From: Streptomyces sp. NRRL F-5630 | Lineage (GTDB): Bacteria > Actinomycetota > Actinomycetes > Streptomycetales > Streptomycetaceae | Assembly (NCBI RefSeq): GCF_000719475.1 | Contig: NZ_JOGO01000069.1 | Span: forward strand, 6,567 to 70,566 | Direction of reading: 5' to 3' | DNA: 64,000 bases | Shown: in pieces, positions 30,883-39,865 of the stretch | Position numbering within the stretch: position 1 is the first letter of the stretch | How the letters are laid out: each line of letters begins with the position of its first letter | The notes under the pieces: model-generated | What the model saw: the letters and a program-made list of their open reading frames with translations, nothing else | Databases searched by the model: none | Told to the model about the DNA's origin: nothing | Translations under genes and position numbers: made by a program

Positions 30883-31677
30883 TCAGACCCTCGTCGGCTC
30901 CGGCTCCGGCTGGGGTTCCTCCTCCGCCGCGATGCCGAGTTCCGCGTCCCTGCGGGCCTCCGCCTCGCGGCGCACGAGCCGGTACCACATGAAGACCACG
31001 AACCCCGCGAACACGAACCACTCGCCGGTGTAGCCGAGGTTCTGGAACGCCTTGAGATCCAGGCCGTGCCCCTCCGGCGTCTTCGCGGGGACGGGGGTGA
31101 GGCCCGCCTCCGCGCGGTCGAGCGTGATCCAGCCGTCGTACACGTCGTACGAGGTGAGGTTGACGAGCGAGGCCGCGCCGATGATGCCGACCTGCCCGGC
31201 GGGGAGGCCGCCGGACGCGTGCACGCCCGTGCTGCGCGCGTCCTCGGAGGGCTGGAGCGCCCCGGTCACAGTGACCGTGCCGGTGGGGGCGGCGGGGGCC
31301 TTCGCCGGGGCCGGGCCCTCGTGCCAGCCGCGGACGACGGGCAGGACCTTGTCCTCGCCGGTCCGCAGGAGCCCGAGCACGTAGTAGCCGTCGCGGTCGT
31401 CGAGCCCGCGGTCGGGCACGAGGAGCTGCTCGACGTACCGGCCCGTGGCGCGGGTGCGCTGCCCTGAGGTCTCGCTCGTGACGGGAAGGACCTCAGCGAG
31501 CGGCCTGGCCGCCCCGTCGGCGTGGGCCTCGGCCGTGGCCTCGGCGTCCTTGTGCGTGTCCACCCGGTCCTCGAAGCGGCTCAGCTGCCAGGACCCCATG
31601 AAGACGCAGAACGGGATCGCCAGGAGGACGAAGACGTGGATCCCCCACCACCGGGGAGTCAGCAGGAACCGGTACAC
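30883..31677 (-). CDS. SURF1-family cytochrome oxidase biogenesis protein
   Basis: 264 residues from a GTG at 31677 (VYRFLLTPRWWGIHVFVLLA). Membrane helix at each end (residues about 10-32 and 215-235, FVFAGFVVFMWYRLVRRE), an external domain with GSWQLSRFEDRVDTHKDAEA, GRYVEQLLVPDRGLDDRDGY, VLPVVRGWHEGPAP, and GALQPSEDARS; this matches actinobacterial SURF1, implicated in heme a insertion into cytochrome c oxidase. Strongly acidic C-terminus (EEEPQPEPEP). Same strand as the S9 peptidase upstream (62-bp gap). Confidence 0.88.
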   Translation of the reverse strand: MYRFLLTPRWWGIHVFVLLAIPFCVFMGSWQLSRFEDRVDTHKDAEATAEAHADGAARPLAEVLPVTSETSGQRTRATGRYVEQLLVPDRGLDDRDGYYVLGLLRTGEDKVLPVVRGWHEGPAPAKAPAAPTGTVTVTGALQPSEDARSTGVHASGGLPAGQVGIIGAASLVNLTSYDVYDGWITLDRAEAGLTPVPAKTPEGHGLDLKAFQNLGYTGEWFVFAGFVVFMWYRLVRREAEARRDAELGIAAEEEPQPEPEPTRV

Positions 31678-31739
31678 ACCCCCACGGTACGGGGCGGGCG
31701 GGGACGCCGGGCGCCCGCCCCCGTACCACGGACGGCGGC

Positions 31740-33569
31740 TCAGGCCCCCGGCACGTACCGCCGGACGAAGTCCAGCTCCATCCGCACCTGCTTCACGCGT
31801 TCGTCCACGACGAGCGAGCCGTGCCCCGCGTCGTAGCGGTAGACCTCGTGCGGGTGGTCCCGCGCCACCAGCCGGTCGACGTAGTTCTCGACCTGCTTGA
31901 TGGGACAGCGCGGGTCGTTGACCCCGGCGGAGATGTAGACGGGCGCGCGCACGTCGTCGACGTAGGTGAGCGGCGACGAGGCCGCCCACCGCTCGGGCAG
32001 CTCCTCGGGCGTACCCCCGAAGAGCGTGCGGTCCATCGCCTTCAGCGCCTCCATCTCGTCGTGGTACGCCGTCACGTAGTCCGCCACCGGCACGGCCGCG
32101 ACGCCCGCCGCCCACGCGTCCGGCTGCGTGCCGATCCCGAGCAGCGTGAGGTAGCCGCCCCACGAGCCGCCCGACAGGATCAGCCGCTCGGGGTCCGCGA
32201 GCCCCGAGCCGACCGCCCACTCGCGCACCGCCGCGATGTCCTCCAGCTCGATGAGCCCGACGCGGTGCTTGAGCGCGTCGGTCCAGGCCCGCCCGTACCC
32301 CGTGGAGCCACGGTAGTTGACCCGGACGACGGCGTACCCGTGGTCGATCCAGGCGGCGGGCCCGGCGGCGAAGGCGTCGCTGTCGTGCCAGGTGGGGCCG
32401 CCGTGGATCTCGAAGACGGTCGGGAAGGGACCGTCCCCCTGCGGGGTCTGCACGAGCGCGTGCACGCGCCCGCCGGGGCCCTCCACCCACGCGTCCGTGA
32501 CCGGCACGGAGGCCGGGGCCCTCATGCCGGGCGGGTCGAGGACGACGCCGCTCGTCGTGGAGCGGACGACGGGCGGCTCGGCGGCCGAGGACCACAGGTA
32601 CTCGACGCTGCCGTCCGGGCGCGCGCCCGCCCCGGAGACGGTGCCGCGCGGGGTCTCGATCCGGTCCAGGCGGTGCCGCGCGAGGTCGTAGCGGTACAGC
32701 TCGCCGCGCGCCTCGTGGCTGTGCGCGACGAGCAGCGCGGACGCGTCCTCGTACCAGTCAGCGCTGACGTCGCCCGGCAGGTCGATGGCGAGCGCGGTCT
32801 CGGTACCGGCGACCGGGTCCCAGATCATCGGCAGCCAGCGGCCCTCGCGCTGGGTGCCGACGAGGAGCCGGGAGTCCCCGGCGAGAGGCGCGAAGCCCAT
32901 GACGGAGAGGCCGAGTTCCTTCGTCCCGCCCTCGCTGTCGTCGAGTTCGGCGACCGTCCGCGAGACCTCCCCCGTCTCCCCGAGTTCCAGCACCCGCAGC
33001 GCGGAGTGCATCGCGTCCCCGTGCTCGGTGTGCTCGACGACGAGGAGGCCGCCGTCGTACGAGAGGTCCCCGACGCCCGCCGACTCGCGGTGCCGGTAGA
33101 CCTCGACGGGCGCGCCCCCGTCGCGCACGACGTGGACGAGCGAACCGTGCTCGTCGCTCGAACTGCCGACGACGACGGTCCGCCCGTCCCGCCCGAGCGC
33201 GAGCCCGGCGGAGTAGGCGGGGGCGACGCCGGGCAGCGCCTCGGTGTCCTCGCCCCCGGCGAACGGCTGCCGCCGCCACACCCCGAACTCGTCCCCGTCG
33301 TGGTCGTCGAACCACCAGATCCACTCGCCGTCCGGGCTCAGCGTCCCGTCGGTGGTGCCGTTCTCGCGGTCGGTGACCTGCCGCTGCGCCCCGTTGGCCC
33401 GGTCCCACGCGTACAGCTCGTACGTCCCGGTCGCGTTGGACACGAACAGCGCGCGGTCCGGGGCGTCCTCGGCCCACTCGGGGAGGGAGACACGGGGGGC
33501 GCGGAACCGCTTCTCCCAGTCGGGCATGGCTGCTGCGTCATCCGGCATGGCTGCCTCGTCGGTCGTCAT
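31740..33569 (-). CDS. S9-family prolyl oligopeptidase-like peptidase
   Basis: 609 residues. An N-terminal beta-propeller (TDRENGTTDGTLSPDGEWIW and similar blade repeats, residues about 20-340) caps a C-terminal alpha/beta hydrolase. Catalytic residues: nucleophile in LILSGGSWGGYLTLL, Asp in YISAGVNDPRCPI, His in YDAGHGSLVV; FEIHGGPTWHDSDAFAAG forms the oxyanion region and VRVNYRGSTGYGRAW is a family hallmark. No signal peptide, so cytoplasmic. The ATG at 33569 is chosen; two later in-frame ATGs (MPDDAA, MPDWEK) are possible. Presumably cleaves short peptides at the acyl side of proline or related residues. Confidence 0.9.
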   Translation of the reverse strand: MTTDEAAMPDDAAAMPDWEKRFRAPRVSLPEWAEDAPDRALFVSNATGTYELYAWDRANGAQRQVTDRENGTTDGTLSPDGEWIWWFDDHDGDEFGVWRRQPFAGGEDTEALPGVAPAYSAGLALGRDGRTVVVGSSSDEHGSLVHVVRDGGAPVEVYRHRESAGVGDLSYDGGLLVVEHTEHGDAMHSALRVLELGETGEVSRTVAELDDSEGGTKELGLSVMGFAPLAGDSRLLVGTQREGRWLPMIWDPVAGTETALAIDLPGDVSADWYEDASALLVAHSHEARGELYRYDLARHRLDRIETPRGTVSGAGARPDGSVEYLWSSAAEPPVVRSTTSGVVLDPPGMRAPASVPVTDAWVEGPGGRVHALVQTPQGDGPFPTVFEIHGGPTWHDSDAFAAGPAAWIDHGYAVVRVNYRGSTGYGRAWTDALKHRVGLIELEDIAAVREWAVGSGLADPERLILSGGSWGGYLTLLGIGTQPDAWAAGVAAVPVADYVTAYHDEMEALKAMDRTLFGGTPEELPERWAASSPLTYVDDVRAPVYISAGVNDPRCPIKQVENYVDRLVARDHPHEVYRYDAGHGSLVVDERVKQVRMELDFVRRYVPGA

Positions 33570-33799
33570 GGGCCCATTCAACTCCCTTCCACGGGGGGAG
33601 CGGGGCGCCGGTCCCGGTGGCGCGGCGGCGGGCGGCGCGGTGCGGCCGTGCGGCCGTGCGGGTGGCGTTCCGGGGTGGTCTGTCCCGGGCTTGTCACGAC
33701 GCCGTCGCGAGGTGGGGACGGCGGGAACGGGTGGGACGTCCACGGGGTCCCCGTACAGGTAAGCGGTTCGCACCCCCACACCTCGACGGAGGAAAACGT

Positions 33800-34522
33800 A
33801 TGCACTCCCGCAAGCTCGCTCTCGCCGCCCTCGCTGTCCTCACCGGTCTCTCGCTCACCGCCTGCCAGAGCGACGACGGCGACGACAAGGCCGCCGCGGC
33901 GGAGAACACCGCCGCCGGCTCCTCGGCGCCGACGGGCGGGCAGGACGCGGAGAAGTCCTCCGCCTCGACCGGCGACTCCCCGGCCACCTCGGGTTCCTCC
34001 GGCTCGTCGGGTTCCTCCGGCTCGTCCTCGGGCGCCTCGGGCGCCTCGGGCTCCTCCGGCGCCTCGGGCGGGGACGCGAGCGCCAAGACGGGCAAGTGCC
34101 TGACGAGCGACCTCAAGATCTCCGCCTCGGACGCCACCATCGGGGACGACGACCCGGCCACCGTCGCGCTCACCTTCGAGAACAGCGGGAGCGCCCCCTG
34201 CTCCCTCAACGCCTACGCGGGCGCGGACCTGAGCACCAACGCGGGCGCGCTCTCCGCCGAGCGCGGCGGCAAGGCGTCCGTCCCGGACCGCCCGGTGGTG
34301 CTGAAGCCGGGCGAGAAGACGTACGCCCCCCTCACGTACCCGGTCAACAAGAGCGGCGGCAGCGGCGTCCGCGTCACCGGCCTCACCGTCACCCCGCCCG
34401 ACGAGACCCACTCCGTGAAGCTCTCCTGGCCGGGCCGCCCCTCGCTGCCCGTCTCGGACGGCGACAAGGGCCAGGCCGTCGTGATCGGCCCGATGGGGAG
34501 CATCGGCCAGGGCGAGGGCTGA
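33800..34522 (+). CDS. DUF4232 lipoprotein, copy 1
   Basis: 240 residues. Signal peptide with lipobox LSLTAC, then a long Ser/Gly/Ala linker and a DUF4232 domain (KCLTSDLKISASDATIG, VALTFENSGSAPCSLNAYAG, VTPPDETHSVKLSWPG) whose two cysteines probably form a disulphide. GAGGAAAACGT precedes the ATG. A paralogue lies at 38220. Cell-surface role unknown. Confidence 0.9.
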   Translation: MHSRKLALAALAVLTGLSLTACQSDDGDDKAAAAENTAAGSSAPTGGQDAEKSSASTGDSPATSGSSGSSGSSGSSSGASGASGSSGASGGDASAKTGKCLTSDLKISASDATIGDDDPATVALTFENSGSAPCSLNAYAGADLSTNAGALSAERGGKASVPDRPVVLKPGEKTYAPLTYPVNKSGGSGVRVTGLTVTPPDETHSVKLSWPGRPSLPVSDGDKGQAVVIGPMGSIGQGEG

Positions 34523-34639
34523 TCAGGCCCGCCCGCACCTCACCCGAGCGCGCCGCCACTCCGCCGCTTCAAATGCCCCCGCGCGGGGCAACCGGTGGTG
34601 ACGGAAACAAACGGCGGAACAGTGGAAAGGTGGTGCCTG

Positions 34640-35728
34640 GTGCGGACGGTCGGCGTCGAGGAAGAACTTCTGCTCGTGGACGAGGGGACCGGGGAGCCGA
34701 AGGCACGAGCGGCGGCGGTGCTCGCCTCGGCCGACGCGGCCCCCCGGGAGACCTCGGTGGAGAGCGAACTGCACGGCCAGCAGATCGAGTTCGCGACGAG
34801 CCCGCGCGCCGACGTCGGTGAGCTCGCCGAGGAGATCAAGCGCCTGCGCACCACGACGGACGCCCTCGCCCGCCGCGCGGGCGCGCGCGTCGCGGCGCTC
34901 GCCACCTCGCCGCTCCCGGTGAGCCCGCAGGTCAATGACGGGGAGCGCTACCGCTGGGTCACGGACAAGTTCGGCGCCCTGGCCCAGGAGCAGCTGACGT
35001 GCGGCTGCCACGTGCACGTCTCCGTCGCCTCGGACGCGGAGGGCGTCGCCGTCCTGGACCGCATCCGCCCCTGGCTCCCCCCGCTCCTCGCCCTGAGCGC
35101 CAACTCACCGTTCTGGCAGGGCAAGGACACCGCCTACGGCAGCCACCGCGCCCGCGTCTGGAACCGCTGGCCCTCGGCGGGCCCGTACGACATCGCGGGC
35201 AGCCCGGAGGCGTACGAGGACCAGGTGCGGGCGATGCTCGGGACGGGCGTGCTGCGCGACAAGGGGATGGTCTACTTCGACGCGCGCCTCTCGCACCGCT
35301 GGCCCACGGTCGAGATCCGCGTCGCCGACGTGTGCCTTGACGCGCGCACCCCCGCGCTCCTCGCCGCCCTGTGCCGCGCCCTCGTCGACACGGCCGCCCA
35401 CGAGGCGGCCGGGCGCGTGCCGCCCGCGCCCGTCCCCACCGCGGTCCTGCGCCTCGCCTCCTGGCAGGCCGCCCGCTCCGGCCTCGACGGCGACCTCCTC
35501 CACCCCGTCCACCTCACGCCCGCGACCCCCGGCGAGGTCGTCGAAGCGCTCCTCGCCCACACGCGCGACGCACTCAAGGAGAACGGCGACCTCGACCTCG
35601 CGGAGGCCGAGACCTCCCGCCTGCTGCACGAGGGCAACGGCGCACGACGCCAGCGCGCGGTGTACGAGGAGACGGGCAGCCTCGGCGACGTCGTCCGCGA
35701 GTGCGCGAGGCACACCGTAGGGGAGTGA
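34640..35728 (+). CDS. YbdK-type carboxylate-amine ligase (glutamate-cysteine ligase 2 family)
   Basis: 362 residues, close to E. coli YbdK (372). The GTG at 34640 gives the typical start (M)RTVGVEEELLLVD with GGAAAGG before it; 34595 is a less likely upstream start. Motifs: ESELHGQQIEFATSP, LTCGCHVHVSVAS, LLALSANSPFWQGKDTAYGS, VWNRWPSAGP and VEIRVADVCLDART. ATP-grasp-like GCS2 enzymes join glutamate and cysteine or related pairs; the physiological product in streptomycetes, which use mycothiol, is not established. Confidence 0.92.
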   Translation: MRTVGVEEELLLVDEGTGEPKARAAAVLASADAAPRETSVESELHGQQIEFATSPRADVGELAEEIKRLRTTTDALARRAGARVAALATSPLPVSPQVNDGERYRWVTDKFGALAQEQLTCGCHVHVSVASDAEGVAVLDRIRPWLPPLLALSANSPFWQGKDTAYGSHRARVWNRWPSAGPYDIAGSPEAYEDQVRAMLGTGVLRDKGMVYFDARLSHRWPTVEIRVADVCLDARTPALLAALCRALVDTAAHEAAGRVPPAPVPTAVLRLASWQAARSGLDGDLLHPVHLTPATPGEVVEALLAHTRDALKENGDLDLAEAETSRLLHEGNGARRQRAVYEETGSLGDVVRECARHTVGE

Positions 35729-36133
35729 GACCGGGCGCGGGGCGCCGGACGCGTGCCGCTCGGGACCGCGGCACCCGGGGGGCGGAGCGGACGCCCCGGG
35801 GGGTCCCCGGGGGCGGGCCCGCGCCCGGCGGCGAAACGGCGCGGGCGCCGCCACCGCCCCCGCGCTCACCCGTCCCCCGCCCGCCCCCAAGCGCACGAGC
35901 AGCCGCACACAGGGGGGCGTGGAAGCCGTCGGTAGCGGGCGCGGTCATAGGCGAGGGCTGTCCGCGCCACGAGGTCGCTGCGCGGTCAGCGCCGGCCGAT
36001 CACGTCCGTCAGCAAGGCTGTGAAGACCGTGGGCCTGACGAGGCGGTGAGAGCCTCTAACAGAATGCGCTGGTCGAGGCGGCCGGGTGGTTCCTGCATGA
36101 TGGACCGGAGGGTCTTCCATCTGAGGAGTGCGC
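35729..36133. other. 405-bp intergenic region
   Basis: Contains a GTGCCG...CGGCAC hairpin around 35752-35773 that may terminate the YbdK transcript. The remaining sequence shows no supported gene; an AT-richer patch at about 36040-36110 is probably the promoter for the downstream small ORF and phosphatase. Confidence 0.4.
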
Positions 36134-36253
36134 GTGACCGAGGACACGGCGGAGCTGGTCCCCCGTGCCGCTCATGAGAACAGCGTCGTGCTCAGCGTGC
36201 TCGGCCGCCGTGACCCAGGCGAGACCGACGCCGACGGTGCGACGCGGGTCTGA
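36134..36253 (+). CDS. 39-residue ORF leading the SpoIIE phosphatase gene
   Basis: GTG at 36134 preceded by TGAGGAGTGCGC; the peptide VTEDTAELVPRAAHENSVVL and LSVLGRRDPGETDADGATRV (overlapping halves) ends 13 bp before the ATG of the phosphatase. The ribosome site is strong and the spacing suggests translation into the next gene. It may be a leader peptide, a small regulator, or the residue of a longer gene. No family recognised. Confidence 0.45.
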   Translation: MTEDTAELVPRAAHENSVVLSVLGRRDPGETDADGATRV

Positions 36254-36266
36254 ACAGAGGAGGCGC

Positions 36267-38006
36267 ATGGACGGCTTCGCCGCTCCGGGCAGGGGCGATG
36301 GTCCCCCGTCCCGGTGGCAGGCGCGTTCTGGCGCCCTGCTCGACGAAACGTTGCGGAACCTGCGGGCGCCGGCCGTCGCAGTCGACGAGGACGGCCTCAT
36401 CGTCGCTGTCAACAGCGCGGCGCTGAGCCTGCTGGGCCGGGATGCCTCCGCGCTGGTCGGCCAGGACTCCCACGACCTGCTGCACCGGGACAGATACGGG
36501 CACTCGATGCCGCGTACGCGCTGCCGGATAAGAAAAGCGCTCCTCACGGGGGACACCGGGCAGGGCGACGGGGAGTGGTTCGTCCGGGGGGACGGAACTC
36601 TCGTCCAGTTGTCCTGGCTGGTCACGCCCTACACCCCCGATCCGGGTGGCGAAGGCGCGTTGGCGCTGCTGTACGAGCCGAAGCAGCCGGACGTGCGCCC
36701 CGGCGACGGTGAGCAATCCGTGCCCTTGACGGAACTGGACCGCCTGGCCCTGCTGGCGGAGACGACCACGCAGCTCACCTCCACCCTGGACGTGGACGAG
36801 GCACTGCGCCGACTCGCGGCCCTGACCGTGCCCCGGCTCGCGGACTGGGCCGTGTTCGACCTGCTCACCGAACGTGACGAGGTGCGACGTGTTCTCGTGA
36901 TGGAGCACAAGGACGGCGTTCTCATCGAGCGGGAGGACCTGCGAGGGCCGATGCCCCCGGTGCCCGCGGAGTCGCCGATGCCTCTGTCCCGGGCGTTGCG
37001 CGGTGCCTCCTCCTCCCTCGCCGGCCCTGCCACCTACCAGGGTCCGCCCGATTCGGGCATCGCGGTCGAGCAGCAGCGTCTCTTCACCGCGACAGGTATG
37101 CATTCCGCCCTGATCGCCCCCATTCGGGGCCTGCGCGACGTTCTCGGTGCCCTGACCCTGGGGCGCGCGCAGCGTCCTGACGCCTTCACCCCCGCCGACC
37201 TGCCGCTGCTGGAGGACCTCACCCGCCGGGCGGGCCTGGCACTGGACAACGCGCGCCTGTACCAGCGTCAGCGCAAGGTCGCCGAGACCATGCAACGCCA
37301 CCTGCTGCCCCAGTTGCCCGTCCTGCCAGGCGTGGAGATGACCGCGCGGTATGTACCCGCTCCGGACGCCTCCTCCGTGGGCGGTGACTGGTATGACGCC
37401 TTCGCCCTGACCGAGCCCGTCCACGCCCTGGCCATCGGCGACGTCGTCGGACACGATCTCGACGCCGCGGCGGGTATGGCGCAGATCCGCAACATGCTGC
37501 GCGCCTTCGCCTGGTCCCACCCCGAGGCCGCGCCCAGTGCCGTCGTCACACAGCTCGACGAGGCGGTGATGCACATAGCCGAGGTACCCGTGGCCACCAT
37601 GATCCTTGCCACGCTCACACGCGGTGACGACCAGTTCTGGCGCCTGCGCTGGACGAACGCCGGCCACCCGCCGCCCCTGCTCGTCACTCACGACGGCCGG
37701 ACCCGCTACCTCGACGAGGCGCACGGCATGCTCCTCGGCACCGGAGCCACCAGATCTCGCTCGGACGCCGTCACCGTCCTGCCGCCCCAAGCCACCCTCC
37801 TGCTCTACACCGACGGGCTGGTCGAGTCCCGGCACCACTCCATCGATCGCGGACTCGACCGGCTGCGTCGACACGCCGCCTCCCTCGCCCACCGCCCCCT
37901 CAACCCGTTCTGCGACCAGCTTCTGGACCAGGTCCGCCCCAGCGACAACGATGACGACGTCGCCATGATCGCGCTGCGCACACCCTCTGCCGACCGGTCA
38001 GGCTGA
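36267..38006 (+). CDS. PAS-GAF-SpoIIE serine phosphatase
   Basis: 579 residues from the ATG at 36267 with AGAGGAGGCGC upstream. A PAS domain (residues about 25-130: LRAPAVAVDEDGLIVAVNSA, LVGQDSHDLLHRD) is followed by GAF (about 165-345: TTQLTSTLDVDEALRRLAAL, HSALIAPIRGLRDVLGALTL) and a PP2C-type SpoIIE domain (about 365-575) with the metal-binding aspartates in SVGGDWYDAF, LAIGDVVGHDLDAA, LLLYTDGLVE and NDDDVAMIAL. No kinase-like anti-sigma domain is fused. It should dephosphorylate an anti-anti-sigma factor in a partner-switching pathway responding to a PAS/GAF ligand. Confidence 0.93.
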   Translation: MDGFAAPGRGDGPPSRWQARSGALLDETLRNLRAPAVAVDEDGLIVAVNSAALSLLGRDASALVGQDSHDLLHRDRYGHSMPRTRCRIRKALLTGDTGQGDGEWFVRGDGTLVQLSWLVTPYTPDPGGEGALALLYEPKQPDVRPGDGEQSVPLTELDRLALLAETTTQLTSTLDVDEALRRLAALTVPRLADWAVFDLLTERDEVRRVLVMEHKDGVLIEREDLRGPMPPVPAESPMPLSRALRGASSSLAGPATYQGPPDSGIAVEQQRLFTATGMHSALIAPIRGLRDVLGALTLGRAQRPDAFTPADLPLLEDLTRRAGLALDNARLYQRQRKVAETMQRHLLPQLPVLPGVEMTARYVPAPDASSVGGDWYDAFALTEPVHALAIGDVVGHDLDAAAGMAQIRNMLRAFAWSHPEAAPSAVVTQLDEAVMHIAEVPVATMILATLTRGDDQFWRLRWTNAGHPPPLLVTHDGRTRYLDEAHGMLLGTGATRSRSDAVTVLPPQATLLLYTDGLVESRHHSIDRGLDRLRRHAASLAHRPLNPFCDQLLDQVRPSDNDDDVAMIALRTPSADRSG

Positions 38007-38219
38007 AAGTCGCTCTCACGTGGACGCCTCCACATGCCGGCTTTCCGCCCCACCGGCCCCGTCGGGCGGCGCCGTGGCAGCGTGGGCGCGTCACATCGGT
38101 GGTGGGGGGGGCGGTGCGTGTCACAGGCGTGTACGAGAGGGGGGAGGGGCGGAACGGTTCGGGGCGGTCCCGTGATCCTCTTGACCGGAAAGGCGCACCG
38201 AACGAACGAAGGAAGTCCC

Positions 38220-38912
38220 ATGCGGGTCAAGAAGCTCCCCCTCGCCGCCGTCGCGCTCCTCGCGGGGCTCTCCCTCACCGCCTGCGGAGGCGGCTCCGGC
38301 GACGACGCCGCCGGGGGCGACTCCTCGTCCGCCGCCACGGGCCGCCCGCAGACCGGCTCCGGCACCGACGCGGCTTCCGGGGGTGGCGGCAGCGCCACGG
38401 GCGGGGCCAAGGCGGCCGGCACCTCCCACGGCTCCGCGAACGACTCCTCCGGTTCCGGTGCCTCCTCCGGCGCCGACGTGTCCCAGGGCAGCGACGGCGG
38501 CCAGATCAGCGCCGGGGCCTGCAAGACCGAGAACCTCGCCTTCGACACGGCGCACGGCATGGGCGAAGGCACCCTCGTCGTCAGTATGCGCAACACGAGC
38601 GGCGACGCCTGCGCGCTCAAGGGCTTCCCGGGCATCGACATCCGCTCCGACGAGGCCGGGGCGCCGCTCAGCGCCGAGCGCAGCGCCATGACGCCGCCCG
38701 CCGTCACCCTCAAGTCCGGTGACACGACCCGCTTCACGCTCCACTACCCGCCGAGCCGGAGCGGCAACTCCGGCGTCTTCATCAACGCCGTCGACGTCAC
38801 CCCGCCCAACGAGACCCACACGCAGCGTCTCTCGGTCGGCTTCAGCATCGAGGCGGGCGCCGACAAGCCCGGCCTCCTCGTCGTGGACCCCGTGGGCGCG
38901 GGCAAGCAGTGA
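38220..38912 (+). CDS. DUF4232 lipoprotein, copy 2
   Basis: 230 residues with lipobox LSLTACGGG, a Gly/Ser/Ala linker and the DUF4232 domain (ACKTENLAFDTAHGMGEGTL, SMRNTSGDACALKGFPGI, VTPPNETHTQRLSVGFS). GAAGGAAGTCCC precedes the ATG at 38220. It is a diverged paralogue of the protein at 33800; the two flank the YbdK and SpoIIE genes. Confidence 0.9.
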   Translation: MRVKKLPLAAVALLAGLSLTACGGGSGDDAAGGDSSSAATGRPQTGSGTDAASGGGGSATGGAKAAGTSHGSANDSSGSGASSGADVSQGSDGGQISAGACKTENLAFDTAHGMGEGTLVVSMRNTSGDACALKGFPGIDIRSDEAGAPLSAERSAMTPPAVTLKSGDTTRFTLHYPPSRSGNSGVFINAVDVTPPNETHTQRLSVGFSIEAGADKPGLLVVDPVGAGKQ

Positions 38913-39199
38913 GCTACGCGGCCGACTCCGGCCCCGCGCGCACCCGAAGCTCCGGCCGCGCCTCCCGCCACCGCGCCGCCTTCCCCTCGCGGACGCAGCC
39001 CGCCCTCACGTACCAGCCGGGCAGCCCGCGCCCGCCGCGCGGCGCACGACCTCCGCGACGACTTCTCGCGGGTCAGGATCTGCCGCAGGGCGGAGAGTTG
39101 GGCGTCACGGGGGAGGCGGGCGAGGACAGCCGAGCCCGGCGTCGGCCCCCCGTGCGAAATCCCCTCGCCCCGTCGTGACCGCGCGCTTACCCTGCCCGG

Positions 39200-39694
39200 G
39201 TGATGACCGCCGAGCAGGTTCTCGCCGTGCTCGCTCTGCTGCGCCGGGCCGACGCGCCCGTGTGGGTCGCGGGGGGCTGGGGGATCGACGCGCTCCTCGG
39301 TGAGCGGACCCGGACGCACCAGGACGTCGATCTCGCCTACCGGCGTCAGGACGAGGCCGCCGTCGTGGCCGCGCTCGGGGCGGACGGCTTCGCGGAGACG
39401 GAGGACCAGCGGCCCGTACGGCATGTCATGACCGCCCCGGACGGCCGCGCGGCCGACCTGCACCCGCTCGTCTTCGCCGCCGACGGCTCGGCCCGGCAGG
39501 AGTCCTTCGAGCCCGGCCGCCCCTTCCCGTACCGGGCGGAGTGCTTCGTGACGGGCACGATCGCGGGGACGCCGGTCCCTTGCCTCTCGGTGGCGCAACA
39601 GGTCCTCTTCCACACCGGCTACGAGCCGAGGCCGCACGACGTGGCGGACATGGCCCGGCTGCGGCAGGTGTTCGGGGTGCGCACCCCGTACTGA
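39200..39694 (+). CDS. Nucleotidyltransferase of the aminoglycoside/lincosamide adenylyltransferase type
   Basis: 164 residues, GTG at 39200 (ATG at 39203 possible). The motif VWVAGGWGIDALLGERTRTH and QDVDLAYRR is the nucleotidyltransferase core (GGW-x-hD followed by Asp-x-Asp metal ligands), as in ANT(2'')-like and lincosamide nucleotidyltransferases. LHPLVFAADGSARQESF and CLSVAQQVLFHTGYEPR match the family's later part. Chromosomal homologues are common in streptomycetes and their substrates mostly untested, so resistance is not implied. Confidence 0.8.
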   Translation: MMTAEQVLAVLALLRRADAPVWVAGGWGIDALLGERTRTHQDVDLAYRRQDEAAVVAALGADGFAETEDQRPVRHVMTAPDGRAADLHPLVFAADGSARQESFEPGRPFPYRAECFVTGTIAGTPVPCLSVAQQVLFHTGYEPRPHDVADMARLRQVFGVRTPY

Positions 39695-39865
39695 ACGACC
39701 CACGGGACGAGGCCAGGACGGTGCCGGGACGAGCCCCGAAGGGGTCCCGCGAGGTGAGCGGGTGGTCACCTCGCGGAGCCGCCCCCGCGCCCTCGTCCCG
39801 CGCCCCGCCCCGCGTCCCGTCACCCCGCCCCACGTCCGGACCCCGGTCCCGCGCGCGCCGTGCCG

